From assembly GCA_964480425.1 (NCBI GenBank), contig CAYZPY010000041.1, positions 1 to 17,261 on the forward strand: a stretch of 17,261 bases of DNA. The letters run 5' to 3'. Positions 13,369 through 17,261 of this stretch are shown piece after piece. A program made the translations under genes and the position numbers. This DNA comes from CAYYMD01 sp964480425 (GTDB lineage: Bacteria > Planctomycetota > Phycisphaerae > SM23-33). A model generated the notes under the pieces. It searched no databases, was not told the origin of the DNA, and worked only from the letters and a program-made list of their open reading frames with translations. Numbering within the stretch: position 1 is the first letter of the stretch; every line of letters begins with the position of its first letter.

Positions 13369-14859
13369 GTGATAGAATCGGCGATTAAACCTCGACGGTG
13401 GAAGTTGCGGCTGATAAATCCTCACAGCCCGCTGTCCACCATCACCATGCCGGAGATTATCCGCAAGATGACTTTTTCCAGGCGCGGGCTGTTTATGCCG
13501 CTGAACCTGGCGATATGCGCTGCGGTCGTCCCCGACCGGTGGGACGTGGAAATAATCGACGAAAACGTCACGGACGAACTCCACACCCCCTCGGCCCAGG
13601 GGATAGACGCCGTGGGAATCGGCGCTATGACCACCCAGGCCAAACGCGCCTACACTCTGGCCGACCAGTACCGACGCCTGGGCGTGCCGGTGATTCTGGG
13701 CGGGATACATCCCTCTGCCCTTCCGCACGAGGCGTTGAATCACGCGAGCATAGTGTGCAAGGGCGACGCCGAGGGAACACTCCCCCGCGCGCTTGACGAC
13801 CTTTCAGCAGCACTGGAGAGCCACGAGCGCCGGTCGCAATTCGGCGATGCGCCGGTCAAGCGGATATACGACTGGCGAGAGAATCCCGACGTCCCCATCG
13901 CCACGCCGCGCAAAGACCTGCTGAATCCCAAGGACTACCTGGTTTTCAATCCGATACAGACGACCCGTGGATGTCCGCACGGGTGCACGTTCTGCACCAC
14001 CCCGGCGATTTTCGGGCGGAAGTTCCGCCAGCGCAGCGTTGAAGACATCGTCCGGGAGGTCCGCGTTGCCAAGGAGAACTTCAACACGCGCGTGTTCATA
14101 TTCTCCGACGACGACGTGGCCGGTTCGCACCGATGGGCGATGGACCTTTTCCAGGCGCTGCGCCCGCTGGAGATAAAGTGGGCCTCCCAGTGCGACATAC
14201 TGATCTCCGACAACGACCGCCTGCTGGAGACCATGCGCGACAGCGGTTGCATCGGGCTGATCCTGGGCCTGGAGAGCCCCAAGGGCGAAACCCTGCGAAG
14301 CGCGGGCAAGCGATACGTCAAAGCCGGGGAATATCTCCAACGCATCGCCAAAATACAGTCCTACGGCATCAGCATATGGGGCAGTTTCATCTTCGGATTC
14401 GACGGCGATGACTGGCGCGACTGCATGAACGCGGTGCGGTTCGCGCGCAGGGCGAAATTGTGCATGAGCTGCTATCCGATACTCACGCCCTACCCGGGCA
14501 CGCAGGTGTACAGACAATACGCCGAACAGGGGCGCCTGCTTACCCGCGACTGGGACAAGTACAACGGCGCCACGGTGGTGTTCCGTCCCGACGGAATGAG
14601 CGTGAACGAACTGCGTCACGCGCAGATGGCGGCGTTCCACGAATTTTACACACCCGCCTCGGCGCTGGCGCGCCTGGGCATCTGGCCGCTGAAAAAGAAC
14701 TCATGGCTGGCGAACCTGGCCATCCATCGCGGGCTGAAGTATTATTATTCGAAGCGCGCCCGCCCGCTGCCGAGGTTCGCCGATTACCTCTCGGATGACC
14801 CCGTGCGGGCAATAGCAAGGTCACTGGGCGAAACACCAAAACAAGAATCATCAACCTGA
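13369..14859 (+). CDS. B12-binding-type radical SAM protein
   Basis: A 496-residue radical SAM enzyme. The 4Fe-4S motif is CPHGCTFC, with Cys202, Cys206 and Cys209 in TTRGCPHGCTFCTT. The N-terminal 150 residues have the Rossmann-like layout of B12-binding domains: LRLINPHSPLS, MPLNLAICAAVVP, VEIIDENV, GIDAVGIGAMTTQAKRAY and PVILGGIHPSALPHEAL. The His of the classical DxHxxG cobalamin motif is not evident, which is usual in this radical SAM class. Later segments include IFSDDDVAG, GLILGLESP, SIWGSFIFGFDGDD and YPILTPYPGT, all standard for the family. Members methylate or rearrange unactivated carbons in lipids, pigments and natural products; the substrate here is unknown. GTG 13369 is the only usable start after an in-frame TAA at 13345, and it has no clear ribosome-binding site. 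A small membrane-protein gene follows after 13 bases. Confidence 0.9.
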   Translation: MIESAIKPRRWKLRLINPHSPLSTITMPEIIRKMTFSRRGLFMPLNLAICAAVVPDRWDVEIIDENVTDELHTPSAQGIDAVGIGAMTTQAKRAYTLADQYRRLGVPVILGGIHPSALPHEALNHASIVCKGDAEGTLPRALDDLSAALESHERRSQFGDAPVKRIYDWRENPDVPIATPRKDLLNPKDYLVFNPIQTTRGCPHGCTFCTTPAIFGRKFRQRSVEDIVREVRVAKENFNTRVFIFSDDDVAGSHRWAMDLFQALRPLEIKWASQCDILISDNDRLLETMRDSGCIGLILGLESPKGETLRSAGKRYVKAGEYLQRIAKIQSYGISIWGSFIFGFDGDDWRDCMNAVRFARRAKLCMSCYPILTPYPGTQVYRQYAEQGRLLTRDWDKYNGATVVFRPDGMSVNELRHAQMAAFHEFYTPASALARLGIWPLKKNSWLANLAIHRGLKYYYSKRARPLPRFADYLSDDPVRAIARSLGETPKQESST

Positions 14860-14872
14860 TCGGACAGGCGAC

Positions 14873-15295
14873 ATGAACGACAAAACACACGAAAACGAAA
14901 AACCGGCGATTCCCGGCGCGGGGTATCTTGCCGTCATCGGCGCATTAGTGGTGGTGATAATGATATCCCTGGCGGTGCTGTGGATGACCGAGCGGCTGCG
15001 GCGCGACGCCGCGGAGGTCGAACTGACCCGCGTGAAAAGGAAAAACACGCAACTGGGCGATGCGCTAACCGGCGGATTTATCTCAAGCGGCGGACCGTCG
15101 GGCGCTCGACCGGTGGTAAGGGACGACCTTCCGCAAAAATACGTCACGCTGGACGGGCGCCGCAAGAGCGCCCTGCTCATCGGGGCCTCGGCGGGAAAAC
15201 GGTTCGGATTCCAACCGGGCGACGTGATTATCGTCTCACAGGCGCAGACCAGGCCCGCAACCGCCTCCGCCCCCGCCGGCGGGGATACCCGGTAA
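14873..15295 (+). CDS. Small single-pass membrane protein of unknown function
   Basis: 140 residues: a short charged N-terminus, one membrane helix (YLAVIGALVVVIMISLAVLW, about residues 18-37), a charged helical stretch (TERLRRDAAEVELTRVKRKN) that may be a short coiled coil, a Gly/Ser linker, then a small region KYVTLDGRRKSALLIG and FGFQPGDVIIVSQ, likely beta-structured. The topology (helix, coiled coil, beta-rich end) resembles a miniature MreC, and the gene sits directly upstream of mreC. I do not recognise a family. It begins 13 bases after the radical SAM gene with GGACAGG before the ATG, so it is probably expressed with it. The reading frame has the same codon character as its neighbours, supporting a real gene. 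Confidence 0.7.
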   Translation: MNDKTHENEKPAIPGAGYLAVIGALVVVIMISLAVLWMTERLRRDAAEVELTRVKRKNTQLGDALTGGFISSGGPSGARPVVRDDLPQKYVTLDGRRKSALLIGASAGKRFGFQPGDVIIVSQAQTRPATASAPAGGDTR

Positions 15296-15382
15296 ACTCC
15301 GCCCCGCCACACGCGCAGGCGCCCGGCGACTTGCCCGCAGGGCGTCAGGGCCTTATCATTTACATCGGTTCGAAGTCCGCCC

Positions 15383-16354
15383 ATGAAATTTTTCATCAGG
15401 CCAACCCGGCGCAATATCCTGGTGCTCTTGCTTATCGGCTCGCTGCTGGCGGCGATAATCGGCAAGAGGGTCTCTTCGCCGCTGCGCAGCGCGGTCCAGT
15501 GGGCGCTGACGCCGGTGGGCGATGCGGGGATGTACCTGACCACGTCGTTCAAAAAGAGCGTTTCCTCCGGTTCAGGACCCATAACGCTCGAAGAGGTCGA
15601 GCGCCTGATGGCGGTCAAAGAGGAATGGCGCTCCCGCGCGCTTGAGGCCGAACGAAACCTCGCGCGTCGAATCCGCCGCGAAAAGCTGAAGCGCAATCTT
15701 TTCGGCAAAAAACACGACATACCCGTCAGACTGATATACGCGCGCGTGGTCATGGGCGATTCTATGCCATACAACTGGACAAGGGTCGTCAACGCCGGAA
15801 GCACCAGCGACGTAAAGCCCGGCTGCCGGGTAACCACGCGCCGTCTGCTGACCGACAGGTCCAAGGCGCTGCCGAAAAACCTGGCGGTCCTGTGGCGCAG
15901 CGCGCTGGTCGGCAGGATCATCCGCGCCGGCGCGTTCACCGCGACCTGCCAGTTGGTGACCGATCGCGGATACAAGTCCGACGCGGTGATAATACGCAAA
16001 ATAGACGCGGACAACCCCCGTCGGATAAAAGTCGAAATCCGCGACGGCGCGGCGTTCGAAACCATCAGCAATAAAAACAACAAGCCCGTAGAGGTGAAAA
16101 TACAGGGCGACGGGACGGGGCGCATAATAGCCCCGGAAATAAAGGCCGGGCATAACATCAGGCCCGGCGACCTGGTCAAAACCAGGCAAGACAACGAATT
16201 TCTACCCCAAAGCATTCTTGTCGGCCAGGTCGTGCGGGTGGAAGACGACAGGGAAGACCCCGGCTTTGAGACCGCTTACATACGACCGGCAGCTAACCTG
16301 GCGGCGCTGCGCGAGGTATTCGTGGTGGTGCCGCAGTCCACCGAACCGAAATAA
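15383..16354 (+). CDS. mreC: Rod-shape-determining protein MreC
   Basis: A bitopic inner-membrane scaffold of the elongasome that links MreB and MreD to PBP2 and RodA. The 323 residues show the family order: a membrane helix near the N-terminus (ILVLLLIGSLLAAIIG), a charged coiled-coil segment (LEEVERLMAVKEEWRSRALE through RIRREKLK), then the periplasmic beta-rich domain with ARVVMGDSMPYNWTRVVNAG, a VKPGCRV turn, ALVGRII, CQLVTDRGYKSDAVI and, near the end, ILVGQVVRVED. The C-terminus is diverged from well-studied MreC but still recognisable. mreD starts five bases downstream. The 87-base leader before the ATG contains short G+C-rich inverted repeats but no clear ribosome-binding site. No mreB lies in the window. 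Confidence 0.88.
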   Translation: MKFFIRPTRRNILVLLLIGSLLAAIIGKRVSSPLRSAVQWALTPVGDAGMYLTTSFKKSVSSGSGPITLEEVERLMAVKEEWRSRALEAERNLARRIRREKLKRNLFGKKHDIPVRLIYARVVMGDSMPYNWTRVVNAGSTSDVKPGCRVTTRRLLTDRSKALPKNLAVLWRSALVGRIIRAGAFTATCQLVTDRGYKSDAVIIRKIDADNPRRIKVEIRDGAAFETISNKNNKPVEVKIQGDGTGRIIAPEIKAGHNIRPGDLVKTRQDNEFLPQSILVGQVVRVEDDREDPGFETAYIRPAANLAALREVFVVVPQSTEPK

Positions 16355-16359
16355 TCCCT

Positions 16360-16899
16360 ATGCGATGGATGCCGTTTATTATACTGGTGATAATCGCGGT
16401 GATTTGCCAGATCACTATTGGCGACATGTTCACCTTCTCCACCGGCGGCATCGGTCGTATCGGGCCCGACCTTCTGGCGATCGTGGCGCTGTTCGTGGTG
16501 CTCCACGTGCGGGAAAGCATGGACGCGGTGCTGGCCGCCTGGATGGCGGGAATGGTTCTGGACGTCACCGCCGGGGGAACGTCGTCGATCGGACCCATGG
16601 CGATAGGATACGCCGCCGCCGCGGCGGTGCTGTTCAGTCTGAGGGAGGTGTTTTTCAGCCAGTGGATGGTGACCCAGGGCTTTTTGGCCGTGTTGTTCTG
16701 CCTTATCGCCCACGGGATATGGGTCACCGCACAGGTGACGCTGAACAACGGATGGTGGGCGTACGGCACAATGCTGGTGCAGATGCTGGCGCTTGCGGTT
16801 TACACGGGGCTTATCACACCTATAGTCCACGCCGGACTGGCGAGGATTCAAAAGTGGTTCCTGATAGCCCCCGCACGCGGAAGGCTGCGACGGCGTTAA
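16360..16899 (+). CDS. mreD: Rod-shape-determining protein MreD
   Basis: A 179-residue polytopic membrane protein, typical MreD length, with about five hydrophobic segments (FIILVIIAVICQITIG; LLAIVALFVVLHV; AVLAAWMAGMVLDVTAGG; a GFLAVLFCLIAHGIW stretch; MLALAVYTGLITPIV). The DVTAGGTSSIGPMAIGYA segment matches the glycine-rich region (usually D...G...LG) of MreD proteins. It partners MreC and is required for elongation-phase peptidoglycan synthesis. It lies five bases after mreC, and its stop codon is in the loop of a hairpin ahead of the PBP2 gene. Identification rests on size, membrane pattern and position between mreC and mrdA. Confidence 0.85.
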   Translation: MRWMPFIILVIIAVICQITIGDMFTFSTGGIGRIGPDLLAIVALFVVLHVRESMDAVLAAWMAGMVLDVTAGGTSSIGPMAIGYAAAAAVLFSLREVFFSQWMVTQGFLAVLFCLIAHGIWVTAQVTLNNGWWAYGTMLVQMLALAVYTGLITPIVHAGLARIQKWFLIAPARGRLRRR

Positions 16900-16934
16900 G
16901 CGCCGTAAAACCGGCGCCCGCCTGAACCGGGCGC
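16890..16934 (+). promoter_or_regulatory. Three overlapping hairpins between mreD and mrdA
   Basis: Stem A pairs ACGGCG (16890-16895) with CGCCGT (16901-16906), with the mreD stop TAA in the loop. Stem B pairs GCGCCG (16900-16905) with CGGCGC (16912-16917). Stem C pairs GCGCCCG (16914-16920) with CGGGCGC (16928-16934). B shares bases with both A and C, so forming B excludes the other two. All pairings are perfect. No T-run follows stem C, so it is not an intrinsic terminator as written. It could control translation or mRNA processing ahead of mrdA, or reflect chance in G+C-rich DNA. Confidence 0.5.
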
Positions 16935-16945
16935 GAAAAATAACA

Positions 16946-17261
16946 ATGTACAAAAGAAGGATAAAAATATTCCTCGGCCTGATCGCGGCGGTGCTTGCGG
17001 TTATGCTGGTCCGCCTCGGTCACCTCCAGATAATTCGCGGGGAGTATTACCGCCGACAGGCACAGAGTCTGCTTGAGGAAACAAAATTCACGCTTGCCCG
17101 GCGCGGCAGAATATTCGATCGCACGGGGCGATATCTCCTGGCGGAGGACCAGCCGTGCTTCGACTTCTGCCTGGAATACCGCTTCATCACCTCCCAGGCC
17201 GACTGGGTAAAGCGCCAGAAGCACCTCATCGCACGGGAGGAAAACGTCACCGACCGGCTCG
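16946..17261 (+). CDS. mrdA: Penicillin-binding protein 2 (peptidoglycan transpeptidase), N-terminal part, cut by window edge
   Basis: The frame is open from ATG 16946 to the window end (105 codons). After a basic start (MYKRRIKIF) comes one membrane anchor (LGLIAAVLAVMLVRLGHLQI), then the start of the PBP dimerisation domain with GEYYRRQAQ and the hallmark RRGRIFDRTGRYLLAED, equivalent to the RGxIxDRNG motif of class B PBPs. The transpeptidase domain lies beyond the window. Position directly after mreCD supports PBP2 (elongation) rather than the division protein FtsI. No strong Shine-Dalgarno is seen before the ATG, and the mreD-mrdA gap holds the overlapping hairpins. Confidence 0.88.
   Translation, partial: MYKRRIKIFLGLIAAVLAVMLVRLGHLQIIRGEYYRRQAQSLLEETKFTLARRGRIFDRTGRYLLAEDQPCFDFCLEYRFITSQADWVKRQKHLIAREENVTDRL

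Noticed and set aside
14851..16215. 454-codon minus-strand open frame opposite the small membrane protein and mreC
   Set aside because: Composition is that of an antisense shadow (Ser-, Arg- and Pro-rich without domains); mreC on the plus strand explains the region.

Overview
The window reads like a chromosomal segment of an anaerobic or microaerophilic Planctomycetota bacterium, most likely of the Phycisphaerae type. The reasons are high G+C, an outer-membrane barrel/lipoprotein/FecR/CHASE2-cyclase gene set, an mreC-mreD-mrdA cell-shape cluster, and a superoxide reductase/rubrerythrin/flavodiiron set typical of anaerobes. The lineage is inferred from gene content and remembered sequence style, not from a search. 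No tRNA, rRNA, CRISPR array or complete insertion sequence was seen.

Layout. (a) 1-683 is the 3' part of a fermentative D-lactate dehydrogenase, convergent with a lone MoxR AAA+ ATPase (782-1789, minus). (b) 1887-2819 is a stand-alone GMP-synthase-type ATP pyrophosphatase without its glutaminase domain, divergent from moxR. (c) 2905-5652 (plus) is a tight oxidative-stress operon: a membrane-anchored thioredoxin fused to thiol peroxidase, a superoxide reductase, a ferritin, a rubrerythrin-like diiron protein, and a flavodiiron protein gene cut off after about 80 codons. A probable terminator (5851-5879) overlaps the end of the next, convergent gene. (d) 11491-5872 (minus) is a four-gene transcription unit: outer-membrane beta-barrel protein, lipoprotein, FecR-domain protein, and a CHASE2 adenylate cyclase with a large coiled-coil insertion. 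(e) 11697-13209 (plus) holds rsmA and a nucleoside/guanine deaminase. (f) 13369-17261 (plus) holds a B12-binding-type radical SAM protein, a small single-pass membrane protein, mreC, mreD and the start of mrdA (PBP2), which runs off the window.

How the genes fit together. In the stress operon, superoxide is reduced to peroxide by the superoxide reductase, peroxide is removed by Tpx and the rubrerythrin-like protein, iron is stored by ferritin, and O2 would have been reduced by the flavodiiron protein that is now truncated. The minus-strand unit looks like an envelope-to-cAMP signalling module: barrel protein and lipoprotein in the outer membrane, FecR and CHASE2 domains in the periplasm, cyclase domain in the cytoplasm. 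The last cluster makes the rod/elongasome machinery.

Most worth a second look: the DUF6132-Trx-Tpx fusion with a strong internal ribosome-binding site, the superoxide reductase that has lost Cys10 of Center I, the truncated flavodiiron gene, and the barrel-lipoprotein-FecR-CHASE2 cyclase operon.
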